Source: Sporopachydermia quercuum
Taxonomy: Eukaryota > Ascomycota > Sporopachydermiomycetes > Sporopachydermiales > Sporopachydermiaceae
NCBI GenBank assembly: GCA_001599295.1
Contig: BCGN01000003.1
Span: 1,713,148-1,777,147 of the forward strand
Direction of reading: 5' to 3'
DNA: 64,000 nt
Shown here: piece after piece, positions 40,356-51,692 of the stretch
Numbering within the stretch: position 1 is the stretch's first letter
Layout of the letters: each line of letters opens with the position of its first letter
The notes under the pieces: generated by a model
The model's input: the letters and a program-made list of their open reading frames with translations, nothing else
What the model was told of the DNA's origin: nothing
Database searches by the model: none
Position numbers and translations under genes: made by a program

Positions 40356-42953
40356 TTTAGATGCAGTTTGAGCCTCTGTGTTTTCTAGTTGCTTTATAGA
40401 GCAGACTGTAGATTGGTTTAATGGTGTGTAGATAGGCTCTGTTAGAATGAATATAGTAAGTATACACTATGGTACCCTCGGTTGTTCTTCGCTTAGCTAT
40501 TACCTAACCCAACGAACTTCAGAGCTTCTTGTTTAACAATGGATTGCATAAATTCTTCAATTTGTAAACAAAATCTTTTTGTCTACTTTTATTCTAGTGC
40601 TATCAATCACCTGTTCAATACCTTGTGACTGTACTCAAGCCAACCAATATTATATAAACAATGCAATGAGAAACTGTAGAAACTCTTTGAATAAAAAACT
40701 CTGTCTTATAGAAAATCGCAGGGTTTGAATATAAAAAATGTGATCCTCCGTTTTCTATATTCCTAAAGGTGCTTTTGGTAATCATGCAACACTGAAAAAT
40801 TAATAGATGATGGGAAGAGGAGCTATTGATAACTTATTACGTAGAAAGAAGAGGAATTTTCACCACATTTAACTTCATTTTGGGAAGAAATGATGGAATA
40901 AAAGATGAGGTGAACGAATAAAAATGGGTTTAGAAGGGTATTCTCGAGATTGAATGGAGATAAGTGACGGTAAATGCCGGCGAAAGAATAAGGTTTGATA
41001 TGGTATGGTGGAGGGGTGGAAGAGAGATGGAACAGTGGAAGCTGGCCGTAGGAGGAACAAGAAGGAAATAGACAGTATGGAATAACGGTTAATTTCTTTG
41101 CGGAGTTGCTGTTGAGGTATTGTAACCAGGTAGTTGATGGACCGTGGAGGCGGCTAACTTAATTAGTAAATTAGTGAAGTCAAATTAGGTTGTTTGGAGG
41201 GTACGGTTCTGCAATAATAAAGCGATTGATGCTAAAAAAAGATAAACTTTGAGTGCAATGGGAACTGGAGGTTAATTGAGTGTAGATGGATTATAAGAGT
41301 ATTAATGGTTTTGAGAATTTGAGAATGGTGTAGCCTGTAAATTAGGTGGTTACATTCATAAATATAGAAGCATATTACTGTAGCCTTTGGCACATGCTGC
41401 CTCAAAAGAAGTAGTCTTTTTGGTCAACATTTCAGTGCTTGCCGTGTGAAGAGAAATACAACAAACTTTAAAATGTGATTTGTGAGTGAAAGCGAAAGCC
41501 TATATATAATTCCTCACTGCCTAACTTCTTTGAAGATAAACCAGATTGATCCTGCTCAAATAGTGCTGAAAGCTTCTTCAATGTGTTAAATACTTGCCGT
41601 TCGGTTCTTCAGTAGAAATCAGAGGAGAGTTGTAGTATCATGTTAAAGATTTTTCTATTGTGAATAAGGTTTAGTCTTTATAGAGTCCACTTTCACTTGA
41701 ATGAATAACTCTCCTTCCTATTCCGACAATACAGAAAGCTTAATTCTATGTATTCTTTAAAAGTTTCAATTAAAATGTAAGAGGTCGAAGTACAATCCTC
41801 AGATCATTTCGAGATATCCTCTTAAAATACGATCTAGGTCTATTTTGATTATGTTAAGTTCTAAACTTCTCTGGTTACTTGTATAACTTAAAAACCAACT
41901 GATTGCCAAATAATACTCCTCTGTTCTGATGTAATTGGAAGTTCGGTAAAGTAATTACGGCTGGGTCAATAAGGCGACAGCAATAAGATTAAGATTGACA
42001 GTGTTTACAACTAACTTGGTTTTATTTAGGATAGGAACTGGTTTATTCTTCTCTTGCTTGATAAGAGGGATTGGGATTATAACAAATCTCGGTATCATGA
42101 TGCTGTAACTTTTCAGTGAGTGAGTTATCCATGTANTGAACACCATATATAATCCAGGACTTAAATAGGTTCGAAAATTAGATAAACTTGTTAGAACCAT
42201 TAATTAGTGGTTCTTAGAATTTCATTCTTGATCTGACTAGTTTGTGATACTGTTGTAATGATTCCAATTCTTCAAATGATGGAATTTCCACTTAGCGATT
42301 TTGGCTAAACAATGAAACTTTGCAACAAAATAGTAGGGAAGAAAAAGTAATGTCCAAAATTATTGTTAGACTTTTAAACTGAACATTATGCTATTTAATT
42401 GGACCATATAGGTTCGCGACATTTATTGGTCTTTTTTCATTTGCTTTCATTACAATGGGATCCTAACAGTATTCACAAACTATGAAATCACGTTTATGAA
42501 CTGGGTTCAATATTTCAGTTCCTGCTAAACCCTATTTAGGACTCAGCACTAACCTTCTAGATTTACAATAAAAAACAGAGTACTCAAGCACAATGAATTT
42601 ACAATAAAACATCTAATTGTTGTAAAAGGTTAAAAATGATTTTCAATTCATTAAAAATCAAAGAATACAAAATACTGTGAATTCATCATCTATTCTTCTC
42701 AGTCTAAATTTTATTTAAAGTTTCACGTGAGATTTTATACTAGTTTGGGATAACTAAATGGAAACCTTCTTTTTTTGGTATCCTTCTGCTTTCCATACGT
42801 TCTATAATTTCTCAACATAGCTAGCACTTTCTTGAAATAAGAATCTAATAAACAACACCTAAAGCTTCAATAAACCTTGATTGATTTACTGGTTTTATTT
42901 GCCAATTACGTAAACACACTCTACTGATTAACTGCGTGTAATACACCAACACA
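40356..42953. other. 2.6-kb gene-free region between URE2 and the GNAT-like gene
   Basis: Divergent promoters of URE2 and the gene at 42954. Small open frames (40875-41060, 41955-42200) carry no recognisable signal. TCACGTGA at 42723-42730 is listed separately. An isolated CTAACC...TCTAG branch/acceptor-like pair near 42548-42560 may mark a 5'UTR intron, but I cannot place its donor. Confidence 0.45.
42723..42730. promoter_or_regulatory. TCACGTGA E-box upstream of the GNAT-like gene
   Basis: The same palindromic octamer as before SKP1 and SAE3, 224 bases upstream of the ATG at 42954. Confidence 0.4.
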
Positions 42954-43844
42954 ATGTTAACACTNATTGTCTATCATCCACTAGATCTAGTTGACTATAT
43001 CAACGAAGACGATCAAACGAGCTCCTTGAAAAAGGAATTTCGAGCTGAGATGATAAGAAAAATTAACGTGGGTTACGATAGACCAAGATTTAAATACAAA
43101 GTAATACTGGCAGCGAGAATTCCAAAAGATGGGTTATTCACTGATGAACTGGTAGGCTCGCCAGGTCCTTATAGCGAAGAAGCAATTACAAAATCATACT
43201 GTAGAATGAGCGTGCTTTTAGATGACGAGAATAATGAATTTGAAGACACTAACAGCACGGTCATAAATATTAAGTGTAAGGCTACCATAAACGGTAAGTT
43301 TCACGATAATGTGGACGTCAGAGTTGTTTANTGGAATATGCTGTATAGAGAGCTGGATCAAAATGTTTTGGGAAAGAGAGTACTTGGGTTTGCAGGGCTG
43401 AAAAAGTATAAAGATAGAAGACTTAAGCCCGAAGAAATGAAACCAGAGTATCAACAGAATTCAGATGGAGAGCTGACAGTATTCACAACTTTGGAAAAAG
43501 AAGGATATAAAGGGGTATCAGTTATTCTGGTCGATGCCGTTAAAATGATTGCCAGAAGCTTAGGATTCAGAGACCTATACGCTACACCGATTATGGAACA
43601 TAACTTGGTTGCTTATTATATAAAACTCGGATTCCAATTGATTGAGACGTGGGAAGCTGTCGTTTCGAAGCGATCGAAAGTGAGGTTTAATCCAGAATTA
43701 GATACAGCAGCCAGGAACCCAGAGAAGATCAATACTCTACCTGAGTATGGCTTGGTGAGTGCTGAGTCAAACGGATTAGAAGAACTTTGGGCAACAAGAA
43801 ATTTCCATTTAGCAAGACTTAAAACTGGTCTACTCGATATTTAA
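42954..43844 (+). CDS. GNAT-like acetyltransferase domain protein, function unknown
   Basis: A 296-residue protein that I do not recognise by name. The central and C-terminal parts look like the end of a GCN5-related N-acetyltransferase fold. There is a buried beta-strand-like GKRVLGFAGLKKY (about 139-151), then a helix (SVILVDAVKMIARSLGF), then a strand and the typical NLVAYYIKLGFQLIETW closing motif (residues about 217-233), in which Asn, Tyr and Gly-Phe match GNAT motif B. The usual Q/RxxGxG/A acetyl-CoA loop is not obvious; GYKGVSV (about 182-188) would be its position. There is no targeting signal and no membrane segment. Two N bases (codons 4 and 126) leave the frame open. It is probably a fungal-restricted acetyltransferase or an inactive relative. 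Confidence 0.6.
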   Translation: MLTXIVYHPLDLVDYINEDDQTSSLKKEFRAEMIRKINVGYDRPRFKYKVILAARIPKDGLFTDELVGSPGPYSEEAITKSYCRMSVLLDDENNEFEDTNSTVINIKCKATINGKFHDNVDVRVVXWNMLYRELDQNVLGKRVLGFAGLKKYKDRRLKPEEMKPEYQQNSDGELTVFTTLEKEGYKGVSVILVDAVKMIARSLGFRDLYATPIMEHNLVAYYIKLGFQLIETWEAVVSKRSKVRFNPELDTAARNPEKINTLPEYGLVSAESNGLEELWATRNFHLARLKTGLLDI

Positions 43845-46268
43845 ATGAATAACTGCTGAAATAAAGATAAGGCAATAGTTAGCATAGAAATAGAATGATT
43901 AATTAACTATGAATCGCTTTACGAATGGCTATATGAGTGGCTTCATGGAGGTAGAAGCAAGGCTAGCTGCACTGCTTACTATAGAGAATGTCATGATACT
44001 GAATGTGACACGGTAACTGAGTATGATTACGTAATCATCATCGCATCAGTATGAGGGAAATTTATAGTTCTGATTTGTCTTTAAATGTTAGACATTTCAA
44101 AGGGANTATGTATACAATAACTAGCAATACGAGAGAATATAGAGCTGTAATTTTTTATAGTCAATCGGAAGATTGACTTCCTCAATATCAGAATAAAATC
44201 ACGAACCAAAACCAGCAGGCAAGATAAAGGTCATAGGAGTCATGTCATTAAAGGAGATTAGTTTGATAACCTCCCATTTCTTTCAAATGTACGTAACTAA
44301 AAGAGGTTCGGGTGTACGCAGGACTTAACTTAAGGTTTGAGAAATCAAGCTTTCTTCATGCATAACTCGTCTGGCTTACTATCTACAAATCTTATCTAAA
44401 ACCACCACAACAATGAAGGAAAAGATATTTATGTAGCATCAAACGAGCGATCTTTTTTAAATGTATGGAAAAACAGTTTTGGATATTATATAAAATTAAC
44501 AGAAATGAATAAAAACAATCAAAAACGTACTTTTGGAATCCTTAAAGCTCAGCGAAAGAAAAAAAGCTGATCGGTCTACAGTAGGAAGTAACTCATATTC
44601 GCTGTATTAGCATAATCAATAAGGTTATCTTAATCTTAAAAAACCGTTGACGATTGTTCACTATGTGACCTAATTTCTAATCAGCAACCCAGTTTATCTA
44701 TTACAGAATTCTCGATAGTTTGCGTTCAAATTGGTATTACAAACCAGGTTCTGGTTTTTATTTGGGTACAGCTTCCTAGTGATTATTAGGACTTTTACAA
44801 GTATATTCAGCCGAACAGGCAAGGTAGAAAACCTACATCCAGTTTGAACGAAGAAAAAACGTTCAATATTCAATTTCAACTTTAACCTTATATCATGGCT
44901 AATGGTTGGCTGTTGCATCTTTTTCCACGGATGTTTTTCGTTGAAACACCGAGAAGTTTCTTCTTCATGAGGAAAAGAATTTACTATAATTCCCACCTCC
45001 GAAAATTATTCCGGAGTACCCAGAGGGTGCTGCATGTCTGCTGGTATGCAAGCGTTTATTGTGCGTTTGTTCGAAAGGAAAGAAAAACCAGAGCCTTTTT
45101 CTCTGTTTATGGTATGGTTTGGTCTCAGTATTTGGCCAGTTGCGGGCCTTTTCTAGAGCGATTTTGTCTATTGTCTAAAGAGTGCTCGTTTCCTGTGTAT
45201 GCTTTTAATTGAACTCTTAAATTGATATCCCATATTGACTTTAGACTTCCCCAGCAAAGCTCCCAAACTATCCATCCGATAGTTTCATGGCTTTAGTAAT
45301 GTATTGATTGATGAAGAACATTTAGATTCGAAGGATATACTCCATTCTTCCACTCAACCGTAATTTCAACCCACCTATTTCTTTTTTCTACTCCATTTGG
45401 TTTATAATCCACCATAATATCTATTTATACTTACTATTATAGTTAAAATATAGATAATGAAAATCTCTCTTGTAGCTAGGAGCTATTGTAGTGTAGCTCA
45501 TGGAAATCCTTTGCTGCTTTGACATTTCTTCCCGTCAGTTCCAGTATACCGAGCCATTTAGTAAACAGTCTTGTATTCTAGTGCAAACTAAACAAAAGGA
45601 TACACCACAACCAAGACTCAAACTTGTCTAATATCCTTGTCAAATGTCATACTTTCGAAACCTAAACTCAACCTAAGCTCCTTACGTATACAGCCTTGTC
45701 ATGTAATCTCCGTCTGGCTGGCAGCACAGTTCCCTACGGAAATTATTTGTTTTCTTTTCTTTTCAGGTTTTCATTATTTATCTTGAGGCTCTTTTCTTCC
45801 TTTCTCTTCCTTCTTGTTTTCTGTTCTTCGAATGGCTAAGATAATTTGAGAGATTCGTCTTTTTGGTTCTCCTTCTTTTTAACGCTTTTATACCAGGCAT
45901 ATAGTATTTGTCACTAAACAAATCAATTTAAGTGTAAGTGTTATAATTGTTTAATTAGGTCTTGTTTGCGAATACTGGGACACCATCGGGAATTAGAACT
46001 TACCGGAAGTTGAGAGAAGGACCACCCACCAGTTGAGATCTGAACTTGTGGTTCAATGCATTGGGACACTGTACTGCCATATCTCATTCATTAAACATTG
46101 TACTAGCTAGCCGGTTCAAAAGCCATTAAAGGTGTTACTGTTTGAGTCGTCTCCCTTTCTCCTCGTCAATTCGAATATCACCTGGTGTTAGAAGCTAGTG
46201 TCATGCATATTCCCTTATAAATATATGAAAGAATTAAGATGTTAACATTTATTTAGAATCAAATCAAA
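43845..46268. other. 2.4-kb gene-poor region
   Basis: No gene supported. Open frames at 44694-44996 (minus) and 44895-45212 (plus) overlap each other and show no motif. A small perfect hairpin, GTCAATC-GGAA-GATTGAC, lies at 44160-44177. The last 500 bases are presumably the promoter of the microprotein gene. Confidence 0.45.
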
Positions 46269-46471
46269 ATGTTGCCTCCTGGAGTTATTCTTGTCTTCTG
46301 CATTCTTTTCGTTGTTGGTATGTTGTGAATTGTATATGAATTTGAAGTAACGGTGAAGCTACCACCATCACCATCTGGGAAGAGATATACTAACAATCTA
46401 CAGGATGCGGTATCTTTGCATTCGCTATCCACAAGCACCTTAAGAAGAGAAAGTCTGTCCAACAATTCTAG
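46269..46471 (+). CDS. 38-residue single-pass membrane microprotein, spliced
   Basis: Exons 46269-46317 and 46404-46471, with an 86-nt intron showing perfect signals (GTATGT, TACTAAC, CTACAG). The product is 38 residues: MLPPGVILVFCILFVVG, continuing as CGIFAFAIHKHLKKRK and a short SVQQF tail. It has one membrane helix (about 5-25) followed by a strongly basic stretch, giving N-out, C-cytosolic topology by the positive-inside rule. The precise splice signals and the clean membrane protein that results make a real gene likely. Proteins of this size include small ER, vacuolar and mitochondrial subunits; I do not recognise which. It stands alone in a long gene-poor region. Confidence 0.7.
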
Positions 46472-48729
46472 ATAACAAAGACGGAAATATGATTACAGTT
46501 CAATGAATGTGGAAGGTGTATTGGACTCACCAGTAGGAGACTTGACTCATTGCATTTACATTTATGTGTGCATAGACAACACCTTTTTGATGATATGACC
46601 AATTCATCTCGCGTATCTGTTCAAAATATTTTTTATTGGTTTTATATCTGTGTTTTCTTTGTTTAAGTTTAATTATTAATCTATAATTTCTATATCAATC
46701 AGTGTAAAGTACAGCATAGTATTGTAGTTAGAGCAAGTGGTGCACGTCTGTTTTCTGTTGAGAAAAACCAAATGTACTTCTGAGCATTAGAGGACTGGAT
46801 AATTGTGCACTATCGAAGCTCTCGATCAGGATGAACCATTATTAACTGATAGATAATAGGTGCCTATCCTCTTGGCTTGCATCCCTACTGACTAAAATGA
46901 ATTCTAAGTAAACGAGCAATCTATGAAGAAATCTTTCTGACTGATAGCTATGAGAGTTGTCTGATAAACCTACAAATAATATTCTCCATAAAACTAGTTT
47001 TATATACACTCATCAATTGTTCTATTCTATATGCTAGGCTCTTCAGTAATAGTAATTCTTAATGGCATATCTACATATGCTACTAAAGATAAGAATAGGA
47101 GGTATGTGCATACTGCATTCACTTTACCCCTACCATTACCTATAGCTTACTATGCCTGACCCGCTAACAAAGCGCTTTGGTCTTTCTTGCTAAAATACAA
47201 ACGAGAAATCCTTTCCAGTCGTCTAATTAATATATAGGATTTTGCTCTATCTCTACACTCTCTCATTCTACTTCATGCACACTCGGTCTTCGGAACCAGT
47301 GTTTTCCTTAGAGCCTCAATAGTCCATAAGATTGTCANTTGGGATTCCTTGAATATCTATAAAGCAGGACTAAAGGAGAAAGAAAACAGGTTTTCGGCCC
47401 GATTCATACAAAAAGTAACCAAATAAAGCATGTCCGAAAATCATTCTGAAAAGAAGTCAAAGTGTCCCATTGTTATGACATCCCCTGTCCATGATTACAG
47501 AACAAGATTTGAGTAGAGATGTGTAGTTCCGACGATAGATAGGTACCTACTTCATCCAGGTACGATTATTGTAAAATCCGTTTGGAGGTGCATAATGAAT
47601 CTCGGAAATATGAAACAGTGAATTATTATTATTTCATTGTCTTATTTCTATACGTTGGACTTTTTTTCATGTCATACTTTCAACGATAAATCGCTGCAGC
47701 CGTTTCACGAACTTGGTGAGCCATACTGTTAGCCTGACATACAAAGGATCGTCATGATGAAAACAACGCAGGAATTATTCAAATAAAGTATCAATTAACC
47801 AGAAAGCGATCATCTATTCAGGCCTGACATACAATTGTCTTACGCAATAATGTCTATGTACCTTACTTGTTTACCTTTCAAATATACGAACACTTAGAGT
47901 TTTCTATGGAAACCAAACCATGTTAATAGGTAAAGAGGCCTTTGAAGTGAGACATCAAGCTACAGGTTATGTCCGTGGCTGCCCTCAAGTGAAACTCCGG
48001 GTAACACCATCATCTATAACACATGCTGAAATATACAGCTCTGGCTCGTACAATTTAGAATGGGCTGTCTATTACATGTTTACCGCTGAAAACTGCAAAG
48101 TTGGCCAATTAAAGTAATTGAAAATATTAATTAGTCTGAAAATAGTAGGATTTCACAAATTTGCCAGAAATTTCCTTTCTTGTATTCAATGATGAATTTT
48201 GCATATCGATCAATGTTCAATGGCAAAACATATACTTCTTTTCGTCTCATTATCTTTGTAGGTCTAATTGATTATTTCTGAATCTAATTATCATCTGAAT
48301 TCAAATAAATGATCACTATTCATTTTTTCTACTCTTAATCATTGATATACTCCTTACTGTATATGAGATTTATTAATCGTAGGTTGTCATGTCATATCAT
48401 AGCAAAGTTAGCCAAACCTTATTCCAATTCATACATTGGTTTCTGAATACAGTTACAAATACCTATTTTTGTCTGTTTTGCCAGACTTGTACCCATTTTA
48501 TATTTTTTATCCCTTTTCATTTTTAACCTTCACGCCTCTCTTCCTTAAAACACTTGCCTTTTCCTTTCTTTCCTTTTTCAACCAAAAACTCTTTACTTAT
48601 TTCTTCATTTGTTATCAATTGCTTCTTTGAAACAAAAACGTTAGAAAGGTATCACTAAAGGTGCATCTGAGGTAGCTCGTATACTGTATAGAGATCAAAC
48701 AATCGAATTAATCCTTGCAATAAATCAAG
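46472..48729. other. 2.3-kb region upstream of MCM1
   Basis: No gene supported. A 28-codon frame at 47430-47516 and a 65-codon frame at 47920-48117 have no family resemblance I trust. The last 200 bases (about 48,500-48,700) are pyrimidine-rich on the plus strand, fitting the MCM1 promoter and 5' exon. Confidence 0.45.
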
Positions 48730-49172
48730 GTATGTTAATAATTAAAAGCGTTTGGATGTTTGCTGTTGAATGTTGTTGTTGATTGTTTTTATTTGACTGG
48801 TACCGATTTTTACCACTTACTGGAGCATGAAGTTTGTCCTATTACGACAGGATCATGATGGTGTCTATCCCAATGCGGATGACTAGTAAAGTATCGAGAT
48901 GAATACTTTTATTTGCACATGCGATTGGTGAATGGTTACTGGTATAGATATGTTGATGCAAATCGTTGTATGCTGTATTAGAATATTCTGTTGTATTGGT
49001 AATTCAACTATACATAATCACCAATGACAGAGGCAATTGAAAGCAGTTAGATTGGGAAGAACAATGGAATAACAATCAAGATATAACTGGACCATCGTAA
49101 CAACAACAATACTTGTCAAAGCATCATTGTATAACCCTTTCATTATGACTATCGATACTAACAATGATGTAG
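48730..49172 (+). other. 5'UTR intron of MCM1
   Basis: GTATGT at 48730-48735 follows an AAG. A perfect TACTAAC at about 49157 lies before GATGTAG, and the acceptor AG (49171-49172) directly abuts the MCM1 ATG at 49173. The 443-nt intron contains several ATGs that splicing would remove. Confidence 0.7.
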
Positions 49173-49865
49173 ATGTCTGAAAAAGAAACATTTGACGATC
49201 ATACCAAGGTCGAAGATTCAGGAAGTGGAATCAACAACGCCGCTCCAACTGAAGAAGGGGAATATGATGAAGAAGAAGGAGGAGCAGGAACTGGTGCTAA
49301 GTCCCGTGAAAGAAGAAAGATTGAAATCAGATTTATCCAAGATAAGTCCCGTCGTCATATTACGTTCTCGAAGAGAAAGGCAGGTATTATGAAGAAAGCC
49401 TACGAACTTTCTGTTCTAACTGGTACTCAAGTTCTATTACTTGTTGTATCAGAAACTGGTCTTGTCTATACATTCACTACACCAAAATTACAACCTCTGG
49501 TGACAAAGCCTGAAGGTAAGAATTTAATTCAAGCTTGTCTTAATGCTCCAGAAGAACCATCTGAATCAAATGAAGATGATCAAGCACAAGCGCAGGCTCA
49601 AGCACAACAACAACAAGCTCAACAAGCACAACAGCAAGCACAACAACAGCAACAACAACAACAACCTCAAGTTCCTCAACAGCCTCCTGTTCCAGGTCAA
49701 TTACCTCCTCAATACCAACAACCTGTTCCTGGCCAAAATGGTCCTATACCCCCAAACTATATGAACCCAGAAGCACATCCTGGTGTGTACCCACCTTATT
49801 ACAATGGAATGCCAGCTCAGCAAAACCCCGGTTATGTTCCTCGTCACTATCAAGGTGGTCAATAA
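49173..49865 (+). CDS. MCM1: Mcm1, MADS-box transcription factor
   Basis: A 230-residue SRF-type MADS-box factor. In yeast it controls mating-type, cell-cycle and arginine genes with partners such as alpha1, alpha2, Ste12 and Fkh2. The MADS domain spans residues 46-101 (RRKIEIRFIQDKSRRHITF, then SKRKAGIMKKAYELSVLTG and QVLLLVVSETGLVYTF). The SRF-type extension continues to GKNLIQACLNAPEE (115-128). A CAA-rich tract encoding Gln/Ala and poly-Gln follows (137-170), then a Pro/Gln/Tyr-rich tail. The N-terminal 40 residues are acidic. The first ATG after the predicted 5'UTR intron is used. The Gln tract mirrors the glutamine-rich end of S. cerevisiae Mcm1. Confidence 0.97.
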   Translation: MSEKETFDDHTKVEDSGSGINNAAPTEEGEYDEEEGGAGTGAKSRERRKIEIRFIQDKSRRHITFSKRKAGIMKKAYELSVLTGTQVLLLVVSETGLVYTFTTPKLQPLVTKPEGKNLIQACLNAPEEPSESNEDDQAQAQAQAQQQQAQQAQQQAQQQQQQQQPQVPQQPPVPGQLPPQYQQPVPGQNGPIPPNYMNPEAHPGVYPPYYNGMPAQQNPGYVPRHYQGGQ

Positions 49866-51692
49866 CTAACATAATCATGTATCAGATTCAGCTCAAACTA
49901 TAAACGTTAAGACGAACCGAATACTCCTAGAGCAAACAACAATGCTTAGAAGGAAAATGTCATTCTAACTACGTCTCGGAATGTTTCCCAATTGAAACTG
50001 TTGAGTCTGTTGCTGTATATTGATCTGCGTTGAGTGTTGTCTATGGTAAGTTTCAAATGACCCTTCTCTTATCTCTGTTTGGGTAGCCTTATCTCAAGGC
50101 ATAAATATTGTATGTACTATTTATATCTTTTCTTCATTCTTTTAGTCTTCTTATATAACGTTAATCTTTTTTATCAATTGTTTTATCTGGTTTTCGTTGT
50201 ATCTCTAATCGTTTATTTTGATTGTATTTCTCTGCTATTGTTATGAGTAACTGCTTTTCATTGTAGACTTTGTTTTCTGTATCTTTCTGAGTCTAATTAC
50301 CAATTAGGAATCTGTAAACAAATAGAATGTATGATGTGAATCTCCCCTTTTTTGGAATAGCGGATAATATAGAAACAGTAATTGCTTGAAGAAATAATTG
50401 AGCTGTGTCAAAAGGTAATAAAACTAGTTTGATAAACGGAGAAAGAAAATTCTTTCAGTAAAGGCTGTTCAATTGAGAGCTCAAAAAGAACCTCTTGGGA
50501 GCTGTTGTCCCATAAACGACAACAGCTTTGACAGATCAACGGCAGGCAATACTTGTTGTCTGCCTCTATTTCTAAAACACGTATTCTAGTAGTTGAAATT
50601 TAAAATTAATTAAGAATTTCAACTGCTGTAGTAAAAAAAATGTCTAAAACCTGAAACGTACCAGTAGTCATTACTTCGCTGTAGCAGAGAATAGCGTTGT
50701 TATCATTAAACCACTACTTCCATGAGAACAATGGAGGAATAATTTCGGATATAATAGTTCTAACAGTTCCAATGCCTATTATCATTTCCGGAAACACTAG
50801 TGAATAGCCATAGTATGGAGGCAGTTTCGCTACTCATAAATTTATCTCCAACTAAAAATCCACGCCATTAATCCGCAAGTAGCGAATTTACCTAAAATTG
50901 TTATTATATTCTTCTATTATCAACATCGAAGAAAAAGAACAGACAAACTACCAGCTCGTTACTACAGCATCTGTGTCATATCTTTTCTTAGATATCACAT
51001 GCCATTCTGGCAACATGATGATACCCCTAAGAAGTCTTTGTGATACCCCCGCACTGATGACCTCTTTTCTGACTTGCGTATGTATGCATGCATTGTGCGT
51101 ATGCACTTTAGCAGTTCCATATACTCATCTCTCTACTTGTCAAAAAGTAAACTAACAAAAACCATCAAACAGGCAAATAAAAAGAAGGAAATTTTACAGC
51201 ATGTAACAAAAAATAAGGCTTTTTTTTTCTTTTTTTTTTGCCGATTATTGTCAGGTATTATTTTCTTTCTAATCATCTAAGTAATATGATCGGCATCTCC
51301 ATCATCCTACAGATCCTAATTAAACTCTAGTCACCCCATACAGAAATGTGCATGATACCGCATCATCCTATTTCACTTCTAGCAAGGGATCCATCCAACT
51401 TGTGTCAATTGCTGTCGTCTTTGTTCCTTGTTCCTACTCAAATTCCCCATCTCTACTAACTACAATTACCATCGCTATAACATGTCCACTGTTAACATTG
51501 TTCGCATTTGAACATTATTTCAAGTCATCACTACCTCCTTGCACAAAGTAAATCCAAAATAGATTTTCTATTGGTTAGCTGAGTCTCATTGTCTTTCGTT
51601 TAGCAATTGAGACATATATCATCGCATCTAATTCGACTGTATCTAGATCATATTACTATCTACACCAACCAGCCAACTAGACAGTAACTACA
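49866..51692. other. 1.8-kb gap, MCM1 to phosphoglucomutase
   Basis: No protein gene supported. A cluster of strong hairpins at 50499-50628 is listed separately. T-rich runs lie at about 51220-51240. The last 400 bases are pyrimidine-rich and are probably the promoter and leader of the downstream gene. Confidence 0.45.
50499..50628 (+). ncRNA. Cluster of three strong hairpins, candidate structured RNA
   Basis: Hairpin 1 (50500-50527): AGCTGTTGTC, 8-nt loop, GACAACAGCT, 10 perfect pairs. Hairpin 2 (50531-50554): GGCAGGCAA, 6-nt loop, TTGTCTGCC, 9 pairs with one G-U. Hairpin 3 (50587-50628): a 10-bp perfect stem AGTTGAAATT/AATTTCAACT, extended by further pairs. Only 3 bases separate hairpins 1 and 2. 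Strand is arbitrary. It could be a distal MCM1 3' element, an independent ncRNA or a repeat remnant. Confidence 0.35.

Noticed and set aside
44160-44177. Hairpin GTCAATC-GGAA-GATTGAC
   Set aside because: A single 7-bp stem with a GNRA-like loop is expected by chance in AT-rich DNA of this length, and it has no neighbours.
44895-45212. 105-codon plus-strand frame rich in Phe, Arg and Cys
   Set aside because: It overlaps an equally long minus-strand frame and has no recognisable motif or splice signals.
45955-46110. Sequence checked as a second tRNA (GGTTCAA-like words)
   Set aside because: It does not fold into a cloverleaf and lacks an A box. The only tRNA in the window is at 657-750.
47430-47516. 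28-codon frame with a KCPI motif, reminiscent of heme-lyase CP motifs
   Set aside because: One dipeptide-level match is not evidence, and no continuation or splice site was found.
47920-48117. 65-codon frame
   Set aside because: No family resemblance and no promoter or splice support.
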